DNA of 64,000 nt from JAVJST01 sp040219295. GTDB lineage: Bacteria; Pseudomonadota; Alphaproteobacteria; Rhodospirillales; Casp-alpha2. Location: positions 908,916 to 972,915 of the forward strand of contig JAVJST010000011.1 in the NCBI GenBank assembly GCA_040219295.1, given 5' to 3'. Position 1 is the stretch's first letter. Each line of letters opens with the position of its first letter. Shown piece by piece: positions 40,201 to 42,285 of this stretch. The position numbers and the translations under genes were made by a program. The notes below the pieces were generated by a model. The model did not search any database. It was not told the origin of the DNA and saw only the letters and a list, made by a program, of their open reading frames with translations.

Positions 40201-42285
40201 GTGTCCGGTGCCGTTGTCGACGGCACGGACACGGACGGCGTCGGGTTCTCCGTGCCGGTAACGGGTTTCGTCGCGAACACCGGGCATGAGCTGGCGTTCG
40301 ACGACATCGCTGACTCCATTTCCGTGCGGCGGATTTCAGACGCGGCGCTGACCACGGCCGCCTTCGACGAATTTGCGGTCGGCGACACAATCAACATCAC
40401 CGGCACGACGTCCAATGACGGCACGTACACCATCACGGCGATTACCAACGGCGGTGCGACAGTGACCGTCGCCGAGGACATCACGGTCGCCGAGACGTTC
40501 ACGCCTTCCGGTGCGCCGGCGCACGTCGAGGCGGCGGGGGCGACGGTATCGATCAATGCATCCGACGTCGTCGCCATGACCGACGGCGCGAACACCCTGT
40601 CGATCCTCGGCGACAGCACCGACAGGCTCGAGAGCGACGGCACGTGGTATCAGGTCGGGACGACCGGCGGCTTCACCCAGTTCACCTCGGGCGCCACGGT
40701 GCTGCAGGTCCAGACCGGAATTGACGTTTCGGGACTGAATGTGGCGGGCGGACAGGCAGGGACGCTCGGCAACGATACCGACAGCGGCACTGCAGGCGCC
40801 GATACCTATTTCGCGACCGCCGGCAACGATACCTACACGACCGGTGGCGGATCGGACATCGTTGTCATCGGCACCGATTTCTTCCTTGAGCACGCCTCAT
40901 TCGATGGAACCGATCTGACGTTCGAGTACGAAAGTCACGATGATTTCAGCCTGCACTCTCTGACGATCCTTGGTCACGGGAGTAGTGGAATTGGTTGGCT
41001 CGACACTGACCTCGACGAGGATGGCGTGCTTGAACGCTACAACGTCGTCACGACCACGAGCACCTACAACGGAACCGGCACAGGCGCCCAGCGGATCATC
41101 GTCAGTGACGCCGGAAACAACACGATCACCAGCACATCGAGCGGCTTCAACTTGATCTTCGCGGGTGCGGGCAACGATCTGATCAACGTCAACACGGCGG
41201 ACGGATCGTTCGTCGACGGCGGCGCCGGCGACGACACCATTACCGGCGGCGCCGGGGCGGATGAGATCTTCTACGAATCGGGCAACGACGTTCTCGACCT
41301 GACGAGCGGCGGCGGAGACTTCATCGAAATCGACGATCAGCTCGAGATCACCGATGCGTTTCGCGAAATCGGCACGGACGACATCGTGTTCACGTTTGCC
41401 GGTGTCGGTAATTCGCTTCGGATCACCGATGCTGTTATCTCCAGCGCGCCAACCGTCGAGTTCGACTTTGACGGCGACGGCAGTCACGACGAATATATTC
41501 TGGAGTTGACCGCCAATGCTTCGGCACAGACAGGTTCAACGCTACTCATCGGCGACGACACCGGCGGCACTGTTGCGTTGACGGGCAGCGCGTACAACGA
41601 CGCCATCATCGGTGACGCCCAAGGCGGGGACATAACGGCCAACGACGGCGATGACATCATCTTCGACAACAACTACGGCGGGACCGCCAATACGATCAAC
41701 GGCGGCAACGGCATCGATACCGTCACGTTCCAGTTATCGGCGAGCAGCATAGACATCAGCCTCGGCGCCGGCAGTTTCGGTGCCACCAGCCAGCACACAA
41801 TCAGCAACGTCGAGAACGTTGTCGGCTCGGCGTTGAACGACACCATCACGGGTGACGCCGGCGTCAATCTCCTCGTCGGCGGCGACGGCGACGACGACAT
41901 CACGGGCGGTGCGGGGGCAGACACATTGACCGGTGGTGTCGGCAGCGACGTCTTCATCTACGATCCGGCGGCGGACGATGGGACGATCGACTCGATCACC
42001 GATTTTGACGCGGGCAGCGTGGGTTCCGGCACGTTTGTGGATCGGATCGATATCAGTTTCTTCGTCGAGCAGCCGAACTTCACCTGGCTGGGCCTCGACG
42101 GAGATCTGTCGACGACGGCCAGCGCGAGTGAGGTTCGCGCGACCTACAACACCCAGACGAAACGCCTCGAGATCGACATTGATGGTGACACGGCCGCCGG
42201 TGCGGATATCGAGATTGAAATGCAGAACGTCGACGCGGCGAGCCTCGACGAGGACGACTTCGTCGTTGGCATTGGTATCCAGTAG
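6871..42285 (+). CDS. Giant multidomain RTX surface protein (11,804 aa) with N-terminal FecR domain
   Basis: A single uninterrupted frame encodes 11,804 residues, roughly 1.2 MDa and strongly acidic. GTG at 6871 is the first possible start: an in-frame TGA lies two codons upstream. Domain order by residue: N-terminal module 1-110; FecR 111-285; Ala-rich helical stalk 291-3405 with interspersed beta modules; nine cadherin/VCBS-like Ig repeats 3407-5230; RTX with an inserted propeller-like block about 5346-6052; RTX; seven-bladed FG-GAP propeller about 6421-6959; RTX; passenger-like beta region 7134-7910; RTX; five LamG-like domains with Ig-like domains 8337-9530; more Ig-like; C-terminal RTX block 9904-11804. 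No Sec signal is present. The RTX C terminus fits export by the type I system at 43792-50192. Likely an adhesin or surface-layer fibre. The LapA-type retention/LapG arrangement was not recognised. Nested domains are the main oddity. Confidence 0.95.
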   Translation: MSAPTSEGGDQSLSALPGSASLIFEGGAATEIEIPGGNWLLRADFARQGGDLLIKGANGETVLVKDFFNAANPPALVTDSGATLKGALVEKLAGPVAPGQVAQAATETAAVTDPIGRVVTAEGEVTVTRVDGTVETLAEGDPVYMGDVVETGGDGALALEFADESTFSLGDSGRMVLDEFVYDPIDQTGQFGVSLVEGAFSFVSGQIAKTDANAMTLDTPVATIGIRGTTVAGTVGGEGNDNPITLLQDPDGTVGEVVISNAAGTVVINSFGATVVVTSFNAAPPPPVILTQEQIDQQYGGVIQNLPNPPGSQQGGEGEEAGEQQTEAPLTAEALEQLAELNQDIANAINVGIKQQAAFAAKFAVAKAQVDNILAPKILPPQTLQQIIESITQSVNVDFSSGVSAFSSSITEIASASTTAADAETEAASQSVTINANAASALSASDTGLTSSQANSVADVVTAPLDALNAAAAISAAAAALAKVNEAAATYAATGQNVPTELQQALAVGTLLSTAATQVRAIIDAVVSASTTVIDAAVAAAKANPGDAYNQALAAAASGQGAAIDAALTQANAGITYAQLQTILDGVTNALATISTLLGSVSADLQSAVNDTLTAASETVSAAKESSSAAYDTIAETNPTTKLTHAQTASTKADLAQTKLKAADDALINYKVLAPIDASASATLSSLATLVSRAESQAVAADQSISGTQAVRAAAEKYRSGEAAQDVTDAQTARATALTTARTEQAEAAAAADAVLAARSLLVTRLVDSTVAEATYNSWVTSVGEAQDLVDAAATDVQSAQDALQAEIDKKAANPDNLTGQLLEAFNTLQDQLIQNAQAELSFQQDVKALFDQTLADASSERDDALADFDAKQALTDAAQTSVDDLVSTFNTELGEAIQATRALSDADAALAKAEGFLSLAQSAAEAEAQKIFDIAINNALAQAEQAAAQAAAAKQAADQALFYARFPENGVQLADKVLAEQAAIASGGASQENTLVFTGTVAGGDQITIDLGSAGAATYTVPANNSVQTLAQLEAALINFVNNNATLNQTVEAIGDPGNDGVVKIRALARPGSFDIDVTETAAGLSVSGDATPTTASQSGAEQAALAAAQAAAKAAQNAGTLANDSNLSQDPAAIAARAKALASAQAAADKASASADAAAAAGDTAWAASDLADVINPTPADPDALAALLANAQATQNDADTSAEEADALAALRQQQARQAEITKIVTELNATSDANDAADTAFTAHVQANGLLTASAGASGGKLVLTSTVAGIELDTTFTETGAASAALANSTAQTSTVPQVDTVTLSGTPAAGDTFTLSVSANQVDTVILKGSPEAGDTYTVSVNGTAVTYTVTGAEGGLGGVRDAIVSALNANGTVGGAVTAASGSDTGLLTLTADTSGTAFTSSATAANAGTSGSVADNFARSITTSQNLSSVSVSYTATGSEGSIGAVRDALITAINQSSSIGGLRGAAAKAAADAAAYATAAQQAEANNDAASASTAAANAATALAAAQAASTAALAASNTAANAADAASAAASGAGSVAAREAERANNAAASAAQGSGAVSNSTSSADASSAAATAASDLQNAQDEAAQFAQDAADEAAAAAAQARQEAQQAAEQAAADKAAAEALALQQATGFANTAATQLQLAQSLAQQATAAASNVNQSLAETLADQAQAAADAAEAAAQAAINVALGKGQAALNKALEASANATSAQGFAGTALAQAELAANAAQAVADWTSGDASADRLAAQKSSAAAASASARAADAATSAAEQAADAADAVTAPKVAEAGAQAAVDSRTRSLAQVEAKRAAVDDGNDNNDTDIERVWDAAVAQAEQALADAQSTLADATAARITAETTATEAQARADLAADAAADAAAAAADAAQEAGRASAFEIGAQSFAQNLVDAQVADVLEIVGDSLTINQSGADNALRDALDAASDAASAAADAKAIAASLINGTTASPTLDYDNDQDVDAADATAAKNAANTAVQAARTALFDALTELGIDGSGLTVAQAVAAVKQAAATAAALDDIDLNAVSVKPTQQLIDAQAAADQAQNAKVTAISATADSIGQAITSAEKSAALAAAQEDLAAAASAGVRARLEAQVQAAKAELEGLQAEARAEANRAVAAEKSALSDAELASARASDAQAAVDAQSDAAAAALRASNGLAAAQTSLTSAQGRLTAANQSASDAAADFATISAAQSVDRAVYQQAEQAKSQAAAAAAKVSDAVGEVQASVDAAQEAATTAGVEAGKALAAISGLNAGAASTNAAAAATAAGDANLGTGAAGASKTATDAATAAENLNTTGLTQQQQDLLAVDLTDANALAALSDEELGILLDLLSDATSGLVGQAESLVTTATGAADSAITFAESANASLQQVPNAADARKTAQTAADAAEAAAATASGVAQVDSVTIAGTIEDGDSYSIFVNGVQVSVTVTAQQAADANYTIEDVRDALIIGLNANASATSSVVLAEAGSESGQITLTALNAGIGFNTTAQAVNGQSTSDASATVATTTANLGGVSVVAQVDTVTLTDSVSAGDQYVVTINGSETLTVTADSSDVSALRTKIVDAINADADLAAIVDAAAVENSTNSLTLTADVAGVAFTTAVAVTDNQNAALDNRATVVPTTANLKGADDLAQTAAQEAATQATTAATEATNVASAVAKAQVSILADQWADAADDAASGAAPAATADTATVTVGSTVENGDIFRVLINGVRSSYTANTTDGLTQDAVTAGLKAAIDQTIAANAALTGVTATDNGDGTISLSIAAENIDSASTTDGIQVATRLVDNGGNGTQSTLSVRVTDYDVTNATAIKSVAQAALAAARTQAQAAITAIGNSDTAAADAAGEAAVDALIAAAARLDIAPSAANDTNDTSDNAGLITEIVTAIRNAATAAADDALADLAAMGTTLGVTLTSSAATRAGRADDFASQLKTALGNAIDLNGANTTTVASNLVAEAIDSIDEAVAAVKLAERDATAARDAADSAGAQASLASASGDQILGFRLDAATETYNSALQEAQLADASAQLSVTETDVSAIRALQAARSAMQAVDTSLRAAELYESTVSGSQAEAPLEAAFAASGGADGTGGAIATINQAISDLTSRTGDFENAGTNTANAIQSVLDGIDAAVDKLQQTYLVSIGNGFAAGDTVTFTVNVAGTPTTVQITSNDTNHLASDNSFDVAAARDAIVAKLDAVTGAGAAAGFNDNEIFITADSLTDSLAVTSSVAAVTSAESGTEAGLNALRAGLATAKTTAENIQAAAVTANTQAGTAEAIDQAFDQDGVATLDNSSGDGVADSITSAVFSTPNGELTEQIVVNAEALASLAETVAATATTAAEAAAAAAALAAARVAAAEQGAAQAVIGRDQFTQFLDKALTEAALAAEREAAEALPIADDETATVAEDNTVRINVLEGDTKSDSAKTALDNPAIESFTAAGNGTVKIVAQVDQLTIGAGDLLGAPTAETPNVINVTVNGTTIQVRVASSDVATVTNAIVDGINASSNLGLIVDAASATPASGVLTLTSAVAGVPITSSATLNSSAQGVSTTTANGFVDYTPNANFNGTDTFTYQVSNNLGANSTFDTGKVTVTITPENDAPVIKNDFATAFSEVATASVNVLGNDSDIDGDSLTVSALGNLKIIVATADVGNYATADTSTDNGNGTTTLEYAPDTGPTGSGTTTQTTVYPIGTVVFNDDPSSANYGLVKFTPATGAFQSLGAGEKQSVVFSYTATDGTASDTKTVTVSITGTNDAPVASAASVTTTEDQQVSGTLTAADPDDATGDLRFFIAAGGQPANGRVVIGPHDTVTLNGTPATGDVTTVTVNGTAVSVTAGTSPTLAGIQQALVTAINANATLSANVNAIRGNAGEIIIQLKAGTSVSNIADLSTTASTTGAGGTTSHSVSTATAADAFTYIPKANFSGTDSFKFRVEDPSGRFDNTKSITVTVDAINDAPTTSASNATTDAATAVTIPITAADVEGDTVVLTQVDGQAITAGGSAVTLSSGLGSVTLSADGNKLVYTPNASAAAIENLGDADSLPVSISYTVTDDGTSASGSDPKSTTNTFTVTVGGANDAPVGNDDTATVGADDFVLVDVLANDTDADAGTTLSLGTASGAVRGSLVLNPQLSSFVLPFNPSSIGGLPGGDGNPGNDEFSVLPWTEGDVFQIVISGTVNGIARSATVSHTVSSSEVSSGVVAIYEAVVGTILADGNAAQIVKARPFGGIELYSANSNGTFTTTVTLIDGETDATFTAPVSSQVLSNQVIYTPNATSVEGLGNGQSATDTITYTVSDGTVSDTAQLDVTIDGVNDAPIAGNDAVSLKADASTRNFGVLTNDDDPDDNEDATTLVVSNASGFEPSSSLGATVGVFDSAAVAQVTTVTVSGGVEAGDVYRININGTNYSYTANATDGLTVAAVATGLATAANAASGITAAATSGGALTLTGTAGLPFAVGVSSTDTGEIASALTTKADAGGGITYDLSSFTGGTDDQGNAITDLAQLALGRKITDTVTYWVEDASGARSQATVTVTISGVNDPPDAVDDPTPFTAFENGTPVQIDVLANDTDPDIGDAAGFLVLAAESELGATITNIESVGAILTYNPSGLAGIEGLAEGEVLTDTVTYTLSDGKGGTDTAQFQVNVTGVNDAPDAVDDVASASEDGSAIVINVLGNDDDIDSDDDNSTLTILQTDPDTSQPLLFSASGAAVTLTSQTAAPQVDTLTMIGTLENGDIYRVEINGHEVEHVVDTSTDTDLATLALNIKTEINDLVSSLAGPPPQETAYPETPGTSQVSVLTFSQGLPLPGDGVSLEIGGQTLTATTASGIFDEIYGGIAAEVSAKLPGYQATATSTEVTITGPEGLPFSITNLNVILGPAPVPADPTDMGDPYYDPRLDPTDQINYDPAFVPVRPSGSLAPGDESSFESTTANPAIPASTTVPVSGVVAGESYRMSVEGQDLIATVPSESISPADDLAAIFANLINTTVGSAVSATPSGASISLTSVDATDLTVSGIVAAPTDTLDVSATTSGDDLIITSTVGGRPFTVFAEAENGNGNAFTDNQILAETTTPNSPTTAIQYDPSTTDAFDYLAVGETATDTISYTVVDSHGERSTATVTVTITGTNDDPVAVSDIAATNAEATVDIDVAANDTDVDLTDELTVDTFDSTSTLGAVIRLNNDGTLQYDPTGVDFGNLTDLEIQTDTFQYTVTDSNGGTSTATVTINVGGVIRGVSGTDTLALTPNGVDQVLGSESNDTVTFTGQAQSGDSFDGRGGNDSLTLGGADDTIEVSNTELVDAGGGDDTVILAGTGRTSVQGGAGNDTIDLTKLEDGVTIDLAAGTFGSGGGSSAASGLLVGMGEGSSTTQGSLFVPGPANLISSVIGSAGAANTQGYTGLAALDDGTLYAIVRSSPRELVTLDPNDGSILTSVGQMLEGVSSRTFIDLTANPATGDLYALDSSGNIYSIDDTTGAATLLGDSGLSTPSGIAFDPVSGDIFQTGERFDSGQGAYVQVVHRFDPDTGAVVANSEVALSSRAPGGLALDDNGTLFGVDNDGILQSVDPATGEVRFHGEIGYGGGDLALVSDGQGGKQLVHAPGTQGDGILLALLPADPTTSFIGEASPDGFTGLAALDNGTVFAVLRTSPRELVQIDPTDGSISATIGPMLDGVSSRTIIDLTANPSTGVLYALDSLGDIYSVDGATGALTLIGDSGLNTPSGIAFDPATGNILQTGWLSDSGQGRFEDVIQQFDPASGVVANSQIRLSDQSANIGGLVRADDGSVFGMNSEGDLFSIDPTTGAVNARGQIGGGGGDLAFIDDGQGGEQLVRIAGFGEGGGGGFFAVEPADPVPGPLFYGDPTASGAITGLALTPDDRLYAVNKDGGSHILIEVDPATGERVATVGAIERTSITVQINDLTADPADGTLYGRDGSGNLYIIDATTAEAAPVANTGLSSGGIAFDPSSGILYMTGYSSSVGDRVLQQVDPVTGALGTYVVLSDQDTLGGLAFDDDGTAYALDSHDDIYSINPATGLVQVTGHVDGGGGDLIFLGAGLSGTLDSVENVTGSDFDDTIVGSAGDNVLLGGDGNDILDGGDGNDFIGGGNGDDRVIVSRGDDIVNTNSWGNDTLFIPDDFVAVDAERSSDGDTVVITLRDDTDDTLHTVTLINQLANPLAYVEFNDEGTLRTLEVSALVDGTGISVDSVFVGTAALETVTGGDGNDVLFGGGGNDVLAGGDGNDILIGGPGNDTYLFEGGDDTVFGGDGFDTIDVNSGLFLHDAGFDADGLSIEVSNSGGTLHEVFIEDHTIEPVERIIVDVDRDGSVETFDIATGQDASAATNATLVAGTDGDDTIIGGSGNDMLFGGLGSDSFDGGAGDDRIAVDVADTIVDGGADNDTADFSTSGSGVHVNLAAERFLDAGAGSFVDLTSLTQQQGLTITDNANNVSAIHAADIDGDGFVDIVLGAPQGSAYDYNNLVSFDGSTRILFGSALASVDAAGDGLNGRINTFDAGIYGLGASAGVVISGYYAGYDVESAGDINGDGFVDLLIQSPPSLAYGGARAFVVYGGPSDLTSQTHLAALDGNGDGLVNIADLENNPSHGFIIDTGGYAYQKQIAAAGDINGDGFDDLVFGYTEAGVYDPTTSTFFSGASMVFFGGDTHIAALDTYNGGVADNIIEYDVYMADGINAMTIVGDTSGYSASGGGNIGGDAADDLLVSTSQGVYIVFGGASIGLTASNTTDPFTAVQDVAASTGVDGYVIGDTPGDSQILGTVYDAITVGDVNGDGFDDVLVSLYTGDGYGTYTYDAYLIFGGSHLAALDAADGAADGFIGLASIDGENGFLLSGGQDAWNMDIAAAGDFNGDGYGDIVIGTPYDSVDLNDGVAYVVFGGSHLTSQDRADGLADGEIDLKGLGDGNGLVLAGYDLGYAVSGGTDVNGDGFDDVLLAASNESVYGQSVVVFGHSTSSVITNVENVHGSGFADDITGDGNANQILGFDGDDVLEGGGGADVLGGGDGADTFVYHARTDSTLAATDTITDFTTGVDKIEFEGMAGMLVALAPFAYSEIGEVTLAGIIAEIQADASVADKAVFFEDGVDGYVYVNGSGAVAPTGPGDFDGTLIRLAGVTTAPALTDYIGTTPTSVFDTDAGGNDGLWFTDANWSTGTAPGSGELAVLTGTGTVTHTGATGTVAALDAGADLTVSSGTLDVLQFANLGVGESLTVSSTAAMTVGGEATFGGNVTISDSGVLNLDGNSVFKSGTELNIASSSAVLNVNGTTVLEAGVTFENVLTNSSSQPISINGTGTLVNKTFVPLDDEDFGASLTLLNQGTLSVTGEFSEIAGALHNDTAGEIFINVENGFVSRVTIANGFTNDGTIRFDNTIQPDANRNAELIVTSGAITNAGVIQLDNTTNAAGYFSVIDGNLTNVAGGSIDVNANAITHVLAGNTVTLTGGSMDIATGAEFAVLEGTAVINDGVTLTGDGILTVVEGSLDVTGGFTHTNTMPTLLFWNGTAGVGTTNVTATSPSALDLSGGGTVEVGDFDTLNFGANTELIVGAATNLVAHTSTAVIDFAGSGPTGLFTLASDFTLTSGMPILRFGATGDEVTIQSDIATPRIFTIASGGRMEMTDETVTGDVTLNVNGTLTISGTGNGIDGPFSVGATGDVTVGPQSGEDASVTFASGFTNAGNLTLDAIASGFNSTLTVTAGTLNNDGTITVQNTAGNVASVFTIDANITNNGTIDLQYDATISGAVLNTGTISIPEGVTLTIDGSFALNNTGDIVGDGTLVLANGATLANNGGTIEVGGVDTVGDFTVSGDLGAGAGGNELVFDIQGAATHDVLNVVDLGLDSSGNADVLTLDFTGYSPTDGQTFDIINYSGAINGVFETVTDGGTLAFAADFDVDYGATTPGVISVTLNYTGNLITGADGVGDTGSGTPGDDIYVSSTGTDTYNLATNIGGADTFRIEDRFDLVDASFDGSDLAFSILLDGETVPDATTFQGHGPHPLTFVEVDVEGDSTLEVFRVSNSTTGLDVSAQPDGDRWLVAGSSGFDTLVGDAFDDLLFGGAGNDTIGGGAGNDIIVGGEGVDSMAGNTGGDSFVFVSAADSAPGPGSRDNITDFDAAEDVIDLSHIVSGDFVYMGVDNDIHYSLPSAFLTGGVLKIDSTGSGAVDMEIGLGGLTGTLSAANFKVGGTVNSQPFLDDSLASNLTTITEDPVSNPGTLVSDIIPNGAITDPDGVVEAMAIVSIEESNGIWEYSIDGGSTFNAVSPVSSGSALLLDAASLVRFVPNDDYNGTSTFTYRAWDQTQHSVGDKVSIVNDSSIGQGSDTAIQVISSVNDDPEILGASGGNTVVQFDGVDDYVAVPDSANLNPGTGSFTVEGWFYYDGTTPSTYQRLIGKGNETSTDEGWGLNLGDDGTLQFGITVDGAVDVNDASHRAIQVLHLASNGVTEGWHHIAMVVDQSGGEGTVTAYLDGSNAGWVPQATVGDTFDLADISPPDDMLIGKRGDDTNYFKGQMDDIRVWSTARTAEQIADNYDHTDLADTTGLALHFTLDNVGDPATDSNPALIDVSGNNHEPGAGGPPNDRFGDYLVLDGTGDYVSFSDFNSVATTGDFTIEMWVRAEDLVGTQNLVTIGDTRVALTGTAVGVELNGNGLNSGGDVLTVGEWHHVAVAYDASADQLFRYVDGIGGLSVGGFIGDISDPAEIIIGAGASGVNAFDGAIAQVRIYDTVQGQSEIQASMAESHVDGPVTGLVNAYPLDGELDNTARTDGPQPADGTLVGDAHFADNAPTLLGPSVTDGAVAFDGDDGLSVADDGSLAPSSWTVEAWIQTETSGATQRIINKLATSNGGTYTLTIDPSGIASIRLEATDNSFPSTVSTTNVTDGQWHHVAATYDETTETISIYVDGVLESSASGIGVPKTSAGDLHIGSFNGSIQHFTGNIADVRVWDHARDEWEIEDGMESGVSVDADGLLANFTFGQEDDGTTVTAVSDNTGSFTATAIGNPTFVDVAPPTAGDTVVAYEDSVLRGDVVASDADGDTLSYAIGVQPLHGTVTIDAVTGRYEYIPDANYNGPDSFLVSVGDGQGGGLTRTINIDVVPVDDDPVIAAVTTTGDAMQFDDSDTLTVPANATLTLGAGAFTQEIWFSADASETSGVLLALGEPTTLNSAALVLTGGQLQAAVNSGVAITTTGTVNDGQLHHAAFVHDGAGKFSFYLDGELVGESTGSLPDISSGQVFVGNNQLTTSPFKGVIDEVRIYDQALNQIDVQNDMGGFVPANPAAAGLQVHFDFENVTGQTVTNLGALGATGDGTLGTSAAIAADDPTPVGFNGQAMVFDGVDDQVTASGATSIATQTGDFTMEIWFRTSVTGARQDLFSLGDTSGANNAALLFIDSDDELRFDLAFTPGISAAANSGTPDVGDGQWHHAAVSYDADLAGGTTTLFLDGVAIGTSTALVPDLVSGDVILGNTPGGGLFTGELFDARIFDVARTEADIRTDMVNMPDVTDVNLVAAYLLNDSDGATIANLAGGDDGTFTSGGSPTTPTFVDTNPFTVAEDSTLHGRVEVTDIDGDTDFRFDIVSQPLNGQVSIDGTTGAWTYTPDNEYAGTDSFDVSVRSGDDGYVTQTIDVTVQPVNDAPEITGLDGDVVNYIQGAGAVVIDDAGLTAAVTDADDANLNGGVLNVSISAGLDAAEDVLGLDTVGVVGLAGTTAGSDVTVSGTVVGTLVNAIGAGADLAVNLGVNATFANVDQLLRAITYENTDVSAATLGSRTIEVTLSDGAGALSNIASVSVNVDDGANDAPVASNLSAAEAGPVDGIIDLTDIVVTDPDGDSVTVTLTLSTPADGSLSTPTSGGVTPTYNAGNGVWSATGSVADINAVLAAVQFTPTASFAGTLEIYTSVDDGINPAIAGTKFVNISDTSDTGTNDIMTGTIGDDTGGTALNPGGGDDTVFGLAGNDQLLGVSGNDYLVGGDGDDELIGGLGTDFLKGDAGNDTLDGNETATQIDLDTGVFNGSSDGYSITRTGDGQFTITDTDLSDGDDGTDTLDEIERVHFLGDSVTYDLEFDLSGGGAGDTITGSENAHPAAIGDRLDGNGGDDLLFGLGGNDVLLGGGGNDILDGGDGDDTLDGETGANRLIGGGGDDILEGDPSAAETLLDTAVFTGNIADYTIVRTGPGQFTVTDTVADRDGTDTLNQIERAEFADGTVDLEYYLVGTVADETINGSENAVGGAVGDHLKGAGGNDIINGFGGDDLIEGDNGDDVLDGGAGDDTLDGGSGADIFTGGAGDDALNGDPSSVDTSLDIATFAGNIGSYSIVRVSAGVFTVTDLDAVTDGDDGTDTLTQIEQVQFKDATIDLEYFLESGISDDTIVGSENATAGAVGDVLQGNGGNDVLIGLGGDDDLDGGSGDDVLEGGLGADVLTGGSDNDIFSFESAADSNVAGLDAITDFVSGTDVIQLKGIGGVDLTPSTAIAFSVDVATTIGLITSAGADDQLYFFSDLAGDGYLYVRDDGDESGFDGFLVTLDGVTIAPVTGDFTNGINTITGTAGDDSAANAGSEIVGTAGSDLVIATTGNDEVFLGLNAGGTDTLRIDLGSGLEFLSAKFVDADATGGGSANDLQFLIDDGTTTHTTTVFNHVADSSGNPVGTLSFVEFDFDEDGSTLETFKVATQFDVSGLADFIGVDAAVAGTDNAESLGGNSGNDVMFGKGGADTIDGGAGNDTIVGGGGADSIITGTGFDEILYTASTDADVGAAETITDFDAGTASTAVDVIDLADVIAGAFSFIGASAFTGGGAAEARFDDTSKLLSIDIDGDGVMTVGTDMEITLTGVDLTNLDETDFFVDIPPVNTVNGTTGSDPLVGTVGDDVFVASRGSDTIAPNGGSDTLEIAGGLLVERVLFDGTDLAVVLEDGADGTVHTTTVTNHAADPIAFVRMDFNEDSTLETYAVNTTTLGAAVGIDTVLVGTDALGQILTGNTGNDILLGNDGNDTLNANGGNDFLDGGTGADVLSGGDGDDVMLFDADDTSVDGGAGSDTLEFDHGPAAIDLRGVSGIANVEVLDIEYAGSEILIGTRTVFTNADGSIQIQDVTGAAVFGAFDGVAAGDSITISGTLSNDQTTTVTGVSADGSTITVSGAVVDGTDTDGVGFSVPVTGFVANTGHELAFDDIADSISVRRISDAALTTAAFDEFAVGDTINITGTTSNDGTYTITAITNGGATVTVAEDITVAETFTPSGAPAHVEAAGATVSINASDVVAMTDGANTLSILGDSTDRLESDGTWYQVGTTGGFTQFTSGATVLQVQTGIDVSGLNVAGGQAGTLGNDTDSGTAGADTYFATAGNDTYTTGGGSDIVVIGTDFFLEHASFDGTDLTFEYESHDDFSLHSLTILGHGSSGIGWLDTDLDEDGVLERYNVVTTTSTYNGTGTGAQRIIVSDAGNNTITSTSSGFNLIFAGAGNDLINVNTADGSFVDGGAGDDTITGGAGADEIFYESGNDVLDLTSGGGDFIEIDDQLEITDAFREIGTDDIVFTFAGVGNSLRITDAVISSAPTVEFDFDGDGSHDEYILELTANASAQTGSTLLIGDDTGGTVALTGSAYNDAIIGDAQGGDITANDGDDIIFDNNYGGTANTINGGNGIDTVTFQLSASSIDISLGAGSFGATSQHTISNVENVVGSALNDTITGDAGVNLLVGGDGDDDITGGAGADTLTGGVGSDVFIYDPAADDGTIDSITDFDAGSVGSGTFVDRIDISFFVEQPNFTWLGLDGDLSTTASASEVRATYNTQTKRLEIDIDGDTAAGADIEIEMQNVDAASLDEDDFVVGIGIQ
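7201..7725 (+). other. Giant protein: FecR-like domain
   Basis: Residues about 111-285. The pattern GRVVTAEGEVTVTR, GDPVYMGDVVETG, LEFADESTFSLGDSGRMVL, DTPVATIGIRGTTVAG matches FecR-type beta-sandwich domains (the IGIRGTT motif is diagnostic). In FecR proper this fold senses siderophore uptake. In giant secreted proteins its role is not established. It is followed by a short Pro-rich linker (APPPPVILTQ). Confidence 0.85.
7741..17080 (+). repeat. Giant protein: Ala-rich helical stalk with beta-module inserts
   Basis: Residues about 291-3405, dominated by Ala, Gln, Asp, Glu and Ser in long helical runs such as ADAAAAAADAAQEAG. The heptad-like spacing suggests coiled coil or an extended helical rod. 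Roughly 100-residue beta modules interrupt it near 9847-10140, 10780-11280, 14110-14460, 14470-14800, 14980-15310 and 16310-16610. A solitary EF-hand/dockerin-like loop (DYDNDQDVDAAD) is at 12781-12816. Low sequence complexity makes the boundaries approximate. Confidence 0.75.
17090..22560 (+). repeat. Giant protein: nine cadherin/VCBS-like Ig repeats
   Basis: Residues about 3407-5230. Repeat junctions are marked by the classic NDAPV-type motif near 17688, 18150, 18745, 19116, 19822, 20500, 20827 and 22250, with internal VLANDTD and FTYTVSD-like strands. Acidic loops suggest calcium stiffening. Repeats 1, 2, 4, 5 and 7 carry inserts at 17236-17559, 18310-18630, about 19270-19680, 20017-20319 and 21037-22107, always before the FTYxP/IxYDP strand. 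Confidence 0.85.
22906..25028 (+). repeat. Giant protein: propeller-like triple repeat inserted in an RTX cassette
   Basis: Residues about 5346-6052 hold three repeats of ~205-240 residues, beginning near 22996, 23716 and 24406. Repeats 1 and 2 are very similar (GLAALDDGTLYAIVRSSPRE versus GLAALDNGTVFAVLRTSPRE); the third has diverged. Each holds about five blade-like units of the type GIAFDPxSGxI and LYALDSxGxIYSID, as in NHL/YncE-like beta-propellers. The block interrupts the RTX sentence VTIDLAAGTFG...VENVTGSDFDDTI. Confidence 0.75.
26131..27750 (+). repeat. Giant protein: seven-bladed FG-GAP (integrin-alpha-like) propeller
   Basis: Residues about 6421-6960. Seven FG-GAP units are visible by their calcium loops: DIDGDGFVD (26211), DINGDGFVD (26464), DINGDGFDD (26710), a degenerate NIGGDAADD (near 26965), DVNGDGFDD (27190), DFNGDGYGD (27424) and DVNGDGFDD (27650). 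Seven is the canonical number for a closed integrin-alpha-type propeller, a ligand-binding fold. It also interrupts an RTX cassette, between VHVNLAAERF and NVENVHGSGFADDI. Confidence 0.85.
28270..30600 (+). other. Giant protein: passenger-like beta-strand region
   Basis: Residues about 7134-7910. It opens with the W-x-x-x-x-NW-x-x-G motif (GLWFTDANWSTGTAPGSGEL) seen at the start of autotransporter-passenger and filamentous-type beta-helices. It continues with short repeated strands rich in T, N, G and V (LTVSSGTLDVL, TLNNDGTITVQNT). It lacks the nonapeptide RTX pattern. Base composition looks less GC-rich than the flanks between about 28560 and 29560. Confidence 0.6.
31880..35460 (+). repeat. 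Giant protein: five LamG/ConA-like jellyroll domains
   Basis: Residues about 8337-9530. Five copies start near 31880, 32598, 33220, 34160 and 34818, each with a (V/A)xFDGxDDxV-type opening, a F-T-V/I-E-x-W strand, an xWHHxA centre (LHHAA in copy 4) and a closing DxRVW/IYDxAR-type strand. A cadherin-like domain (33860-34150) separates copies 3 and 4, and another follows copy 5. LamG-like folds commonly bind carbohydrates. Confidence 0.85.
36580..42285 (+). repeat. Giant protein: C-terminal RTX block and secretion end
   Basis: Residues about 9904-11804. Many GGxGxDxLxGG nonapeptides form calcium-binding beta-rolls. Three cassettes of ~145 residues (near 36592, 37040 and 37470) share the linker F-G-N-I-x-x-Y-x-I-V-R and GTDTLxQIE. 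Serralysin-like closing segments (ITDFxxGxDxI) occur near 38145, 39080 and 41995. The last ~100 residues are acidic and end in DDFVVGIGIQ; the uncleaved type I secretion signal should lie here. Confidence 0.85.
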